A stretch of 7,944 bases of DNA from Deltaproteobacteria bacterium (GCA_005879435.1 VBKX01000539.1:2921-10864); one strand, 5' to 3'. Shown: positions 1 through 5,972, counted from the stretch's first letter. Translations and numbers: made by a program. The notes: generated by a model not told the origin, from the sequence alone.

Positions 1-686
1 TCCGTGACGAGCGCCGTCAGCTCGTAACGCTCGCGCTGAGTTTCTCCGACGGCGAGTCCGCCGATCGCCAAGCCATCGAAAGGGAGTTCACGTAGAAACT
101 CGGCACTCCTTTTTCTCAGATCGCGATGGCAGGCACCTTGAACGATGCCGAATAGCGCCTGCGGTGAGTCGCCTCGGGCCCGCAGAGAACGCTCCGCCCA
201 ACGATGGGTGAGCTCGACGGCAGCCTCGGCTTGAGCGAAAGAGGCGGTGGCAAGGATGCACTGATCGAGGGCCATCATGATGTCGCTTCCGATCGCTTGC
301 TGCATCTCGATGCTGGATTCGGGCGAGAGGAGATAGGGCTTTCCATCCACGTAGCTTTGAAAGCGCGCGCCCTCTTGGTTGATTTCCCTCGAATGCGGCA
401 GAGAAAAAATCTGATAGCCGCCGGAGTCTGTCAGTACGGGACCATCCCAGTTCATGAAACGGTGGATGCCGCCGAATCGTTTGAAGACCTCGGGCCCCGG
501 ACGAAGCATCAGGTGATAGGTGTTGGCGAGGAGAATGCGCGTCCCCGCTGTTTTTAAGCTATCGACGGTTTGTCCTTTCACCGTCGCCTGGGTACCGACC
601 GGCATGAAGACCGGAGTTTCGACCTCGCCGTGGAGGGTGTTGAATTTCGCCGCGCGCGCGTTTGTTTCGCGGCACTCTCGTTCCAC
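1..686 (-). CDS. tgt: Queuine tRNA-ribosyltransferase (tRNA-guanine transglycosylase), 3' end cut by window edge
   Basis: Swaps guanine 34 of GUN-anticodon tRNAs (Asp, Asn, His, Tyr) for preQ1, the committing step of queuosine insertion; cytoplasmic. Reading the minus strand gives 228 residues of a protein normally about 370-380 long. Family landmarks in order: VETPVFMPVGTQ (22-33), NTYHLMLRPG (55-64), the LTDSGG block with the general-acid/base Asp (D87), the base-binding pair D141-x-C143 (DQC), FGIVQG with Q183, and LAIGGLAVGE (206-215). The Cys of D-x-C is what bacterial preQ1-using enzymes carry. The catalytic nucleophile Asp and the zinc site lie in the missing C-terminal third. I chose the GTG at 684-686: the frame has no ATG upstream before a TAA at about 787-789, and this start puts D87 two residues short of the E. 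coli position (D89). No clear Shine-Dalgarno precedes it, so the start is tentative. The gene identity is near certain. Confidence 0.95.
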   Translation of the reverse strand, partial: MERECRETNARAAKFNTLHGEVETPVFMPVGTQATVKGQTVDSLKTAGTRILLANTYHLMLRPGPEVFKRFGGIHRFMNWDGPVLTDSGGYQIFSLPHSREINQEGARFQSYVDGKPYLLSPESSIEMQQAIGSDIMMALDQCILATASFAQAEAAVELTHRWAERSLRARGDSPQALFGIVQGACHRDLRKRSAEFLRELPFDGLAIGGLAVGETQRERYELTALVT

Positions 687-852
687 GACGAAGTTCGACC
701 GAGTTTTGCGAGCACCAGAGGATTTTTCAGCCGGGGATATTTCCGGATCGGAGCAAGCTTTTTCCAGGCCTACCTTCGGGTCGCGTTACAATTTGTCGTC
801 CGCCTCCGTTAATTAGAGATTGTGTGAAAGGCGCGCCGTGTATTACTCGGCG

Positions 853-1674
853 TCACGGGAGCTTCGCGGTAGCATGTTGCGCATAGACATCGGTGCGGCG
901 ATTTTCGAGAAGCGGTAGCTTCGCCCGGGTCTCGCGCACCAAATCCAAATCAAGCTCAATGACTTCCAGCCCCTCTTTTTCACCGAGATCGATAAGCGTT
1001 CGTCCGAGCGGATCGACGATCATACTGTGGCCGATATAGATATTGCCGACCTGGTCTGGCGCGACGACGAAGCAGCCGTTTTCCAAGGCTCTGGCTTTGA
1101 TCATCGTCTGCCAGTGATCCACTTTTAGCTCGCCCTGGACCCAGCCTGACGGCGCGGCCAGCACATTTGCGCCCTGGAGCGCGAGCAGGCGCGCCATTTC
1201 CGGGAACCGCAAGTCGTAGCAAATCATCGTGCCGAACCGAATCTCTCCCAACTGCACGAGCGGCGCGACGTCGGTGCCGGGATGAAACTTGTCCGACTCT
1301 TTGAAACCAAAAGCATCGTAGAGGTGCAGTTTGCGGTACACGGACGGCACGTTTCCGTGCGCGTCGATCCAAACGGCGCTGTCGAAAACGCGGTTCGCTC
1401 CAGCGAACGTTTCGTAGATCGTCGCCAGGACGGCGATGCCGGCGGCTTTGGCGGCGGCGCGCAAGGCGGCGACAAAAGGTCCGTCGGTCGTCTCAGCGAT
1501 TTGCGTCAGCTCTTCGGCGGATTGACTGCCGGGAGAAAAAGCCATCAAGAATTCCGGAAAGGCGATGAGCTCCGCGCCGCTGCTGCGCGCGGCTCTGATC
1601 AGCGCGAGAGCGGAGCGGAGATTTAATTTTTTGTCGGTGGACGATTGGACTTGGGCGATGGCAACTTTGCTCAT
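853..1674 (-). CDS. Carbon-nitrogen hydrolase (nitrilase superfamily), Nit1/Nit2-like amidase
   Basis: A 273-residue single-domain hydrolase of the nitrilase superfamily, normal length for the Nit branch; cytoplasmic, no signal peptide. The catalytic triad is visible: E41 in AFPEFL, K115 in YRKLHLYD, C152 in MICYDLRFPE, plus the auxiliary E126 in FKESDKF. Such enzymes cleave the amide of small acids, for example omega-amidase (alpha-ketoglutaramate) or deaminated-glutathione amidase. Which substrate applies cannot be told from sequence alone; the bulky AFGFKESD loop after the lysine differs from the IPGK/IPGQ loop of classical Nit1/Nit2, so a separate subfamily is likely. The ATG at 1672-1674 is the only usable start because a TAG lies in frame six codons upstream. 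A good Shine-Dalgarno-like AAGGAGG exists but 25 nt away, too far for this ATG. Tgt lies downstream on the same strand after 166 bp, so co-transcription is possible but unproven. Confidence 0.93.
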   Translation of the reverse strand: MSKVAIAQVQSSTDKKLNLRSALALIRAARSSGAELIAFPEFLMAFSPGSQSAEELTQIAETTDGPFVAALRAAAKAAGIAVLATIYETFAGANRVFDSAVWIDAHGNVPSVYRKLHLYDAFGFKESDKFHPGTDVAPLVQLGEIRFGTMICYDLRFPEMARLLALQGANVLAAPSGWVQGELKVDHWQTMIKARALENGCFVVAPDQVGNIYIGHSMIVDPLGRTLIDLGEKEGLEVIELDLDLVRETRAKLPLLENRRTDVYAQHATAKLP

Positions 1675-1707
1675 GGTTTGCTTGTCTATGGAATAATATC
1701 CTCCTTC

Positions 1708-1736
1708 ACGCTATCCAAGGATGCGGGACTCGTCAA
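1708..1736 (-). promoter_or_regulatory. Weak sigma-70-like promoter candidate for the nitrilase gene
   Basis: On the minus strand TTGACG (1731-1736) and TAGCGT (1708-1713) are separated by 17 nt. The -35 is good, the -10 matches only three of six positions. The predicted start would fall close to the AAGGAGG at 1700-1706. It sits in the 148-bp gap between two divergently transcribed genes, where promoters are expected. On the plus strand the same gap offers only ATGACA (1770-1775) and CATACT (1795-1800) with a long 19-nt spacer for the exporter gene. Both are guesses by eye. Confidence 0.2.
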
Positions 1737-1822
1737 GTAAAAGGGAATAGATTCCTCACGCCGTTCGGAATGACACGCGCTGCAAAATCGAATTCATACT
1801 CCCCGCGCGATACAACCGTCCT

Positions 1823-3260
1823 ATGCCGCAACCGGATCTCACGCCTAAACTGCGACGTCTGGCATTGATCAACGTCTGCCTCGGTCAATTCATGAGCGCG
1901 ATCGACTCGCGGTCGGTGACGGTTGCGCTGCCGACGCTATCGGTCTATTTCGACGTTTCCCTGGCGGTGGTCCAGTGGGTGCCGCTGGCATATCAGCTCA
2001 CCATCGTCGGGTTGGTCCTGAGCATGGCGCGCCTAGGCGACAAATTGGGCCGGAAAAAGATTTATGCGCTGGGATTTGTGCTACTCGGCGTCGGTTCGGC
2101 GAGTTGCGGCTTGAGCGGGCAGCTCTGGCAGATCATCGGCTTCCGCGTCGTCGAAGCGGTCGGCGGCGCGCTTGTCCTGGCCAACGGTCGGGCGATCGCT
2201 TCGACGCTCTACGCGCGCGAAGGCCGCGGCCGCGCGCTAGGTATGATGTCGATGTCGTTTCATCACCGGGCCGTCCGTCGGCGGGTTTCTTGTCGACGCC
2301 GTTGGCTGGCGCTGGATTTTTTTCATGAACCTGCCGGTGGCTATCGCGGCGGCGTCGATGGCCTGGAAAGTGTTGCCGGAATCGGTGACCGAAAAGCGTG
2401 ATTATTCCATCGATCCCGCTGGCATGATCACACTGCTAATGACCGTGGTGTCGTTGATCGTCGGGCTGCAACAGATTGCCAAGTCCGGCTTCGGCCTGTT
2501 TTCGCTCGCTGCTTTCGTCGCGTCTGCGATGTCTCTTGTCTTGTTGCTTTACTTCGAGCGCAAAGATCCAGCGCCGTTGCTCGACCTGTCGCTGTTCAAG
2601 GTGCGACTTCTCACCGCCGGCGTTCTAAGCCATTTTTTTGTGGCGCTGTCGCATGCCTCGACGTTTTTTCTGCTGCCATTTTATTTGCAGGGCATTCCCC
2701 AGTTCACGCCGACTCAGGTCGGGTTGACGATTATTTTTTTCTCTCTCGTAATCGTCTTCCTCGCGCCCATCGGCGGTTGGTTGGCCGATCGGCTGGGATC
2801 GCGCATGCTCTGCACCGTCGGCTCGGTCCTGACGGTCGCGAGCATGCTGGGATTTTCCCGATTGGGCGCGGACAGCGGTCAGGTGGCGATGATGATTCCG
2901 CTAATGCTGTTGGGTTTGGGCTGGTCGCTTTTTCAGTCGCCCAATTTGAGCGGTATGTTCAATGCCGTGGAGCCGCGTTACGTCGGCGCGGTGAGCGGCT
3001 TGTCGCTGACCTCTGCGAACATCGCCAACGCTATGGGCGTAGCGGCCGGCAGCGTGCTGTTTCTGCGCTGGCTAAATTTTTACGGGCTGGCCGGTGCGGC
3101 GGTGCCGCCCTACACGCAATGGAGTCAAACGCCGGACATTTTTATCAAAGCTTTTCAAAGCTCATGGCTCGTGGTCGCCGGTTTGACATCGATCGCGATC
3201 ATAACTTCAGCGATGCGCGGCGCGGACGAGCGGAAGAAAGTTGGAGTAATGGAGTGCTGA
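1823..3260 (+). pseudogene. DHA2-family (EmrB/QacA-like) 14-TM MFS drug exporter, frameshifted
   Basis: Inner-membrane proton antiporter of the DHA2 drug-efflux family. The first part (1823 to about 2260) carries TM1 with AIDSRSVTVALPTL, the motif-A loop ARLGDKLGRKK, and TM4 up to GRALGMMSMSF. The second part (about 2262-3260, codons shifted by +1) resumes with ITGPSVGGFLVDAVGWRWIFF, the TM5 motif-C region, and continues through the remaining helices to KKVGVMEC. Between the LG of TM4/5 and the GP of motif C the family usually has 12 residues (36 nt); here 25 nt remain, so 11 nt are missing, and restoring them gives a normal 482-residue protein. A tandem GATGTC pair at 2245-2256 lies at the break. 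The ATG at 1823 has no obvious Shine-Dalgarno. The last codons lie inside an 8-bp repeat array. Either a real pseudogene or an assembly/sequencing deletion; the rest of the frame shows no decay, which suggests a recent event or an error. Confidence 0.85.
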
Positions 3261-3290
3261 AGTATTGGGTGGGAAGGCCGTCACTCCAAT
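3241..3290. repeat. 8-bp-unit repeat array at a convergent gene junction
   Basis: Units in exact 8-bp register: TGGAGTAA (3242), TGGAGTGC (3250), TGAAGTAT (3258), TGGGTGGG (3266). An inverted copy, TCACTCCAAT, ends the element at 3281-3290, so the outer TTGGAGT (3241-3247) and ACTCCAA (3283-3289) can pair. The exporter's TGA (3258-3260) and the cyclodeaminase's TGA (3281-3283, opposite strand) both sit inside units. ATTGGAGTGA, the complement of 3281-3290, recurs exactly at 4385-4394. Confidence 0.75.
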
Positions 3291-4339
3291 CTTAGCTGCT
3301 GGCCGGCGTTTTTTGTTTTGACCTTTTCCAGCACCGCGGCGCCCAGGGCGACGTCGGCGACGCCTTGGCCGGCGTTGTTTTTGTAAAACGTGATCTGTTC
3401 AGCTTTGGTGCGACCGTCTTTTTTGCCGGCGAGAATCTCGCCGATCTCGATCAGCTGTTCCCAGCGGATCACGCCGCGCTCTACCGGATCGTAAATGTCC
3501 GCTTGTTCGTCCTGGATCGCCTGTTGGATCGACACGATGCCGTGCACGTGGCTGCGCGCCAAAGTGGCGTCGTCGATCTCGCGCCGTTTGGCGGCGGTAA
3601 AACCACCTTTGACCAAGCCGACGTTGCTGCCGACGATCGTGGTGACATGCTGCCCGGGTTCGAGCCAATTGCCGTCGAACACCGGCTCGCTGGAATTGGT
3701 TGCCGTTAAAATAATATCCACGCCGCGCACGGCTTCTTCCGGCGACACAACGGGGACAATGTCGAGATTGGTTACAGGCCTCATTTCTTCGGCGAATTTG
3801 TTTCTGTTCTCGGGGTTGCGGCTATAGACCTTCACTTCTTTGAGATTGCGCACCTGCATGAGCGCGAGCAGATGATTTTTTGCCTGGCCAGCGGCGCCGA
3901 ACAAGCCCAGACGGGTCGCGTCCGGTCGAGCGAGCAGGTCGGTGCCGACTGCACTGGTGGCCGCGGTGCGAAGACCGGTAACGGCGATATTATTGGGCAA
4001 CTCCGCGCACATGATCTCACCGACGATGATGCCTTTAAGCTCGCCTTCAGCAGAGTCGTAGAGCACGATCACAGGATGATTGAGCCGCGGATAGACTTGC
4101 TCTTCGGCCATGGGTTTGACCCATTCGCAGTGTGTCATCAAGCCCGTCGCTTTGGCCGCGGGCACGCCGCCTTGATGCACGCTGATACGCACACCGGAGG
4201 GAATGTGAATGCCCCTGCGCGGCGCATTGAGTTGCGGGTTTTCGCCCCATTCGCGGAAACCTAAGCGCACCGCATCAACGGCTTCCGCCATCGTGACGAT
4301 GCCGCGAATCTCTTGCGGATTGACGAGTAGAGGCTGCAT
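3281..4339 (-). CDS. Ornithine cyclodeaminase / mu-crystallin family protein
   Basis: A 352-residue NAD(P)-binding protein of the OCD/mu-crystallin family, whose members deaminate and cyclise ornithine to proline or act as imine/ketimine reductases or amino-acid dehydrogenases; cytoplasmic. Seen in order: the substrate-side lysine in AAKATGLMTHCEW (K63), TGLRTAATSAVGTDLLA (121-137), the Rossmann nucleotide loop GLFGAAGQA (145-153), the second half DIILTATNSSEPVFDGNWL (208-226), the REIDDATL block (253-260) with the conserved Asp, and a C-terminal NNAGQGVADVALGAAVLEK. The nucleotide loop reads G-A-A-G-Q-A rather than the more common G-x-G-x-Q-A, and the MTHCEWV segment differs from true ornithine cyclodeaminases, so the substrate should stay open. 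Length is typical. The ATG at 4337-4339 lacks a strong Shine-Dalgarno. Its stop lies in an 8-bp repeat unit 20 bp from the convergent exporter. Confidence 0.92.
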   Translation of the reverse strand: MQPLLVNPQEIRGIVTMAEAVDAVRLGFREWGENPQLNAPRRGIHIPSGVRISVHQGGVPAAKATGLMTHCEWVKPMAEEQVYPRLNHPVIVLYDSAEGELKGIIVGEIMCAELPNNIAVTGLRTAATSAVGTDLLARPDATRLGLFGAAGQAKNHLLALMQVRNLKEVKVYSRNPENRNKFAEEMRPVTNLDIVPVVSPEEAVRGVDIILTATNSSEPVFDGNWLEPGQHVTTIVGSNVGLVKGGFTAAKRREIDDATLARSHVHGIVSIQQAIQDEQADIYDPVERGVIRWEQLIEIGEILAGKKDGRTKAEQITFYKNNAGQGVADVALGAAVLEKVKTKNAGQQLRLE

Positions 4340-4384
4340 GGATGCTCTAGGCTGGAAAGTTTTGATGGTTGATAGTTATTTGGC

Positions 4385-4444
4385 ATTGGAGTGATGGAGC
4401 GTTGGGAATTCCAAATCCCATTACTCCACTACTCCATCATACCA
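4385..4444. repeat. Inverted array of 8-bp units after the GST gene, hairpin-forming
   Basis: Plus-strand units TGGAGTGA (4387), TGGAGCGT (4395), TGGGAATT (4403) face minus-strand units TGGAGTAG (4436-4429), TGGAGTAA (4428-4421), TGGGATTT (4420-4413); a diverged minus unit TGGTATGA (4444-4437) contains the GST stop codon. The arms fold into an imperfect hairpin: GGGA/TCCC around an 8-nt loop, then five and seven further paired positions separated by mismatches. It fills the gap between GST and the cyclodeaminase gene, so it could act as a transcription terminator or mRNA 3' stabiliser, although no T-run follows. Same unit as at 3242-3273. Confidence 0.75.
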
Positions 4445-4988
4445 ATATTTCGCGCGCGATCAGCTCGTCGCCCCAGCGTTTAACATTCGGAAACCGATCG
4501 TCGATGACCACGTGGTACCGTTCGCGCCGGGTGTAGAACGGAATGAAAGTGATGTCGGCCAGCGAGTAGTCGCCAATAAGATATTTTTTCCCGGCCATTT
4601 CCTGGTCCAATGTATTCAGGTACTGCGTCATTTTTGCCTGAGCCTTATCCGGCTGCCGGTCATGCGCCAGATCGGAGGCCGCAGGGTGAATGCGCGTATT
4701 CAAGTAATCAATCCAAATGCGCGCCTTGGCGCGCAGCAACGCATCCTTCGGCAACAAGGGAATAGCGGGAAATTTTTCTTCCAGGTATTCGTTGATAATC
4801 GCGGACTCGTAGATCACGCCCGTGCCGTCTTCGAGCACGGGCACTTTGCCGTAGGGATTCCGCTGTAAGAGATCTTCAGGCTTGTTTTTGAGATCGACTT
4901 CGATCAATTCGTAGGGAATTTTCTTTTCCGCGAGGACAATCCTTGTCCTGTGAGCGTAGGGTCAACCATGGCTGGAGTAGAGTCTCAT
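4437..4988 (-). CDS. Omega-class-like glutathione S-transferase with in-frame TGA at the catalytic Cys position (probable selenoprotein)
   Basis: A 183-residue two-domain GST if the TGA at codon 9 is read through. The N-terminus reads MRLYSSHG, then TGA, then PYAHRTRIVLAEKKIPYE. The thioredoxin-fold domain continues with LKNKPEDL (33-40), NPYGKVPVLED (44-54, cis-Pro50), and the glutathione-binding YES (60-62) of IYESAIINEYLEE; the helical domain carries GDYSLAD (139-145). These blocks match animal omega GSTs, which read Cys-Pro-Phe-Ala and LKNKPE, NPFG.VPVLE and YESAI; TGA aligns with their catalytic Cys (Cys32 in human GSTO1). The rest of the protein has no Cys. Start: ATG at 4986-4988 with AAGGAGG seven nt upstream. 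Omega enzymes act as thioltransferases or dehydroascorbate reductases; a selenol would strengthen that chemistry. The C-terminus ends early, at AREILV, where a repeat array begins. A TTG at 4905-4907 would give only a 156-residue fragment lacking the active site. Alternative: a recent nonsense mutation or read error. Confidence 0.88.
4929..4956 (-). promoter_or_regulatory. Bacterial SECIS-like hairpin within the GST coding sequence
   Basis: On the mRNA strand AGGACAA (4949-4943) and TTGTCCT (4939-4933) form a perfect 7-bp stem closing a GGA loop (4942-4940); if the last A-T pair opens, the loop is AGGAT. CGC (4956-4954) and GCG (4931-4929) can extend it below an internal loop. The stem starts 12 nt and the loop 19 nt after the TGA. 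Known bacterial SECIS elements are hairpins just 3' of UGA with a G at the start of the apical loop; E. coli fdhF has an 11-nt spacing and a loop beginning AGG. Function as a SelB site is inferred. Confidence 0.7.
4962..4964 (-). other. Candidate selenocysteine (UGA) codon
   Basis: Codon 9 of the GST. It replaces the Cys expected before Pro-Tyr-Ala in omega-like GSTs. UGA is not reassigned in this genome: the nitrilase, cyclodeaminase, permease C, exporter and the GST itself all end with TGA. Support is the strong upstream start, full-length downstream homology, and the hairpin 12 nt downstream. Confidence 0.75.
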
Positions 4989-4995
4989 TGGATGT

Positions 4996-5002
4996 CCTCC
5001 TT
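4996..5002 (-). promoter_or_regulatory. Strong Shine-Dalgarno that decides the GST start
   Basis: AAGGAGG on the minus strand, seven nt before the ATG at 4986-4988. It is the best ribosome site in the window and places initiation upstream of the in-frame TGA, which argues that the TGA-containing N-terminus is translated and not a 5' UTR. Confidence 0.85.
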
Positions 5003-5014
5003 GCTTCGGAGTTA

Positions 5015-5041
5015 ATTATCACCGCAGCGAGCTTTAGGCAA
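5015..5041 (-). promoter_or_regulatory. Promoter candidate for the GST gene
   Basis: Minus strand TTGCCT (5041-5036) and GATAAT (5020-5015; five of six consensus positions) are separated by 15 nt, shorter than the ideal 17. Transcription would begin near 5008, giving a leader of about 20 nt that includes the Shine-Dalgarno. It lies between the 9-bp repeat array and the gene, consistent with a separate transcription unit. Confidence 0.3.
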
Positions 5042-5055
5042 CGTCGATAACTGGA

Positions 5056-5154
5056 GTTCCAATGGTTCCAGCGGTTCCAATCGTTCCAAAAGTTAGGCAG
5101 ATCATCCGCGAATTTCCGGATTGGAACTATTGGAACGTCTGAAACGTTTGGAAC
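5056..5154. repeat. Inverted array of 9-bp GTTCCANNN units
   Basis: Four plus-strand units begin at 5056, 5065, 5074 and 5083, each GTTCCA followed by three variable bases, in exact 9-bp register. After a 30-bp centre, four complementary units occur at 5122, 5131, 5140 (TGAAAC, one change) and 5149, again exactly 9 bp apart. The arms can pair through the six-base cores with bubbles at the variable triplets. The array lies between the stop of the permease gene and the GST promoter region. It may be a dispersed intergenic element, a terminator-like structure, or a cluster of protein sites; nothing in the window decides. Confidence 0.8.
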
Positions 5155-5164
5155 CGCGGTTTCG

Positions 5165-5186
5165 CTCAACGGTTCCGACCGTTGAG
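5165..5186 (-). terminator. Perfect 9-bp hairpin across the permease stop codon
   Basis: CTCAACGGT (5165-5173) and ACCGTTGAG (5178-5186) are exact inverted copies around a 4-nt loop. The stem encodes the last residues LNGRNR and the TGA stop (5166-5168) of the permease gene. There is no T-run after it on the minus strand, so it would be a terminator or 3'-end stabiliser of a non-classical kind. Confidence 0.45.
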
Positions 5187-5972
5187 TCGTTCTTGCAGCG
5201 CGTCGCCGACGAGATTCAACGCGAGCACGGTGATCATGAGAGCGAGGCCGGGGTAGGTGGTGAGATGCGGCGCGACCAACAGGAACTGCCGGCCGTCGTT
5301 CAGCATCGAACCCCATGACGGTGTCGGTGGCTCGACACCGAGTCCGAGGAAGCTCAAGCTGCCTTCCGCGACGACGGCTGCCGCCAAGCCGAAAGTTGCT
5401 TGGATCAGCAGCGGCGGCAGCAGATTGGGCAGCAGATGGCGCAGGATAATTCGCTTCGGTCGACCGCCGAGGGCGCGTGCCGCGTGGATGAAGTCTCTCT
5501 CGCGCAGGGAGAGAATCTCGCCACGCACGAGCCGCGCGTAACCGGTCCAGCCGATCAGACAAAGCGCGACAATAACATGATCGAGACCAGGGCCGAGCAC
5601 GGCGGTGAAAGCGATGGCGAGCAAGATACCTGGAAAAGCCATCAGGATGTCGACCAAGCGCATGAGCATCTGATCGACCAAGCCGCCGAAGTAACCTGAG
5701 AAAGATCCAATGGCGACGCCGATCGTCAATGACAGGGTGACGGTCGCCATTCCCACAAGGAGTGAAACGCGCCCGCCGTAAATGATTCGACTCAATAGGT
5801 CGCGTCCAAGTTTATCCGTTCCGAGTGGATGCTCGCGCGAATGTGCAATCAGATCCTGATCTAGATTCTGGCTGAGTGGATCACGCGGCGCCAACATTGG
5901 CGCGAAAAGCGCGGTCGTGCCGAGCAACAGGAGCATTAAAAGGCCTGCACCAAGCCACACTCTATTCGCCAT
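5166..5972 (-). CDS. Peptide/nickel/opine-type ABC transporter permease, DppC/OppC family
   Basis: Second inner-membrane permease of a peptide-type ABC importer, pairing with the gene just upstream to form the translocation channel. The 268-residue sequence begins with a hydrophobic helix (about 6-25), followed by the family's HPLGTDKLGRDLLSRIIYG (48-66), helices near 70-94, 101-128 and 131-147, the cytoplasmic EAA loop (about 152-183, core AARALGGRPKRIILRHLLPN) that docks the ATPase, and the EPPTPSWGSML signature (214-224) with a final helix near 241-257. Length is normal or slightly short. Its ATG (5970-5972) overlaps the upstream permease by 11 bp, which implies translational coupling. The ATPase genes of the importer are not in the window and do not follow this gene, so they are upstream or elsewhere. 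The substrate is not decided by the permease. Confidence 0.93.
   Translation of the reverse strand: MANRVWLGAGLLMLLLLGTTALFAPMLAPRDPLSQNLDQDLIAHSREHPLGTDKLGRDLLSRIIYGGRVSLLVGMATVTLSLTIGVAIGSFSGYFGGLVDQMLMRLVDILMAFPGILLAIAFTAVLGPGLDHVIVALCLIGWTGYARLVRGEILSLRERDFIHAARALGGRPKRIILRHLLPNLLPPLLIQATFGLAAAVVAEGSLSFLGLGVEPPTPSWGSMLNDGRQFLLVAPHLTTYPGLALMITVLALNLVGDALQERLNGRNR

Noticed and set aside
204..812. Plus-strand open frames over the first 800 bases
   Set aside because: They are antisense shadows of the tgt gene and show no family features, whereas the minus strand gives unmistakable Tgt motifs.
829..839. GGCGCGCC palindrome between nitrilase and tgt as a terminator or regulatory site
   Set aside because: Only an 8-bp self-complementary word without a loop or T-run; expected by chance in GC-rich DNA.
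4437..4907. GST starting at the TTG at 4905-4907
   Set aside because: That start removes the whole first strand and active site of the GST fold and has no Shine-Dalgarno; homology continues upstream through the TGA to a well-placed ATG.
4962..4964. TGA read as tryptophan (alternative genetic code)
   Set aside because: Several genes in the window end in TGA at the expected position and Trp is encoded by TGG throughout; the aligned residue in omega GSTs is Cys, not Trp.
5056..5154. CRISPR array
   Set aside because: Units are 9 bp with 3-bp variable parts and switch orientation; repeat and spacer lengths do not fit CRISPR.
4876..5562. 228-residue minus-strand open frame with WN-rich segment
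   Set aside because: It is out of frame with the real permease for half its length and its WN pattern is just the 9-bp repeat translated; no family resemblance.
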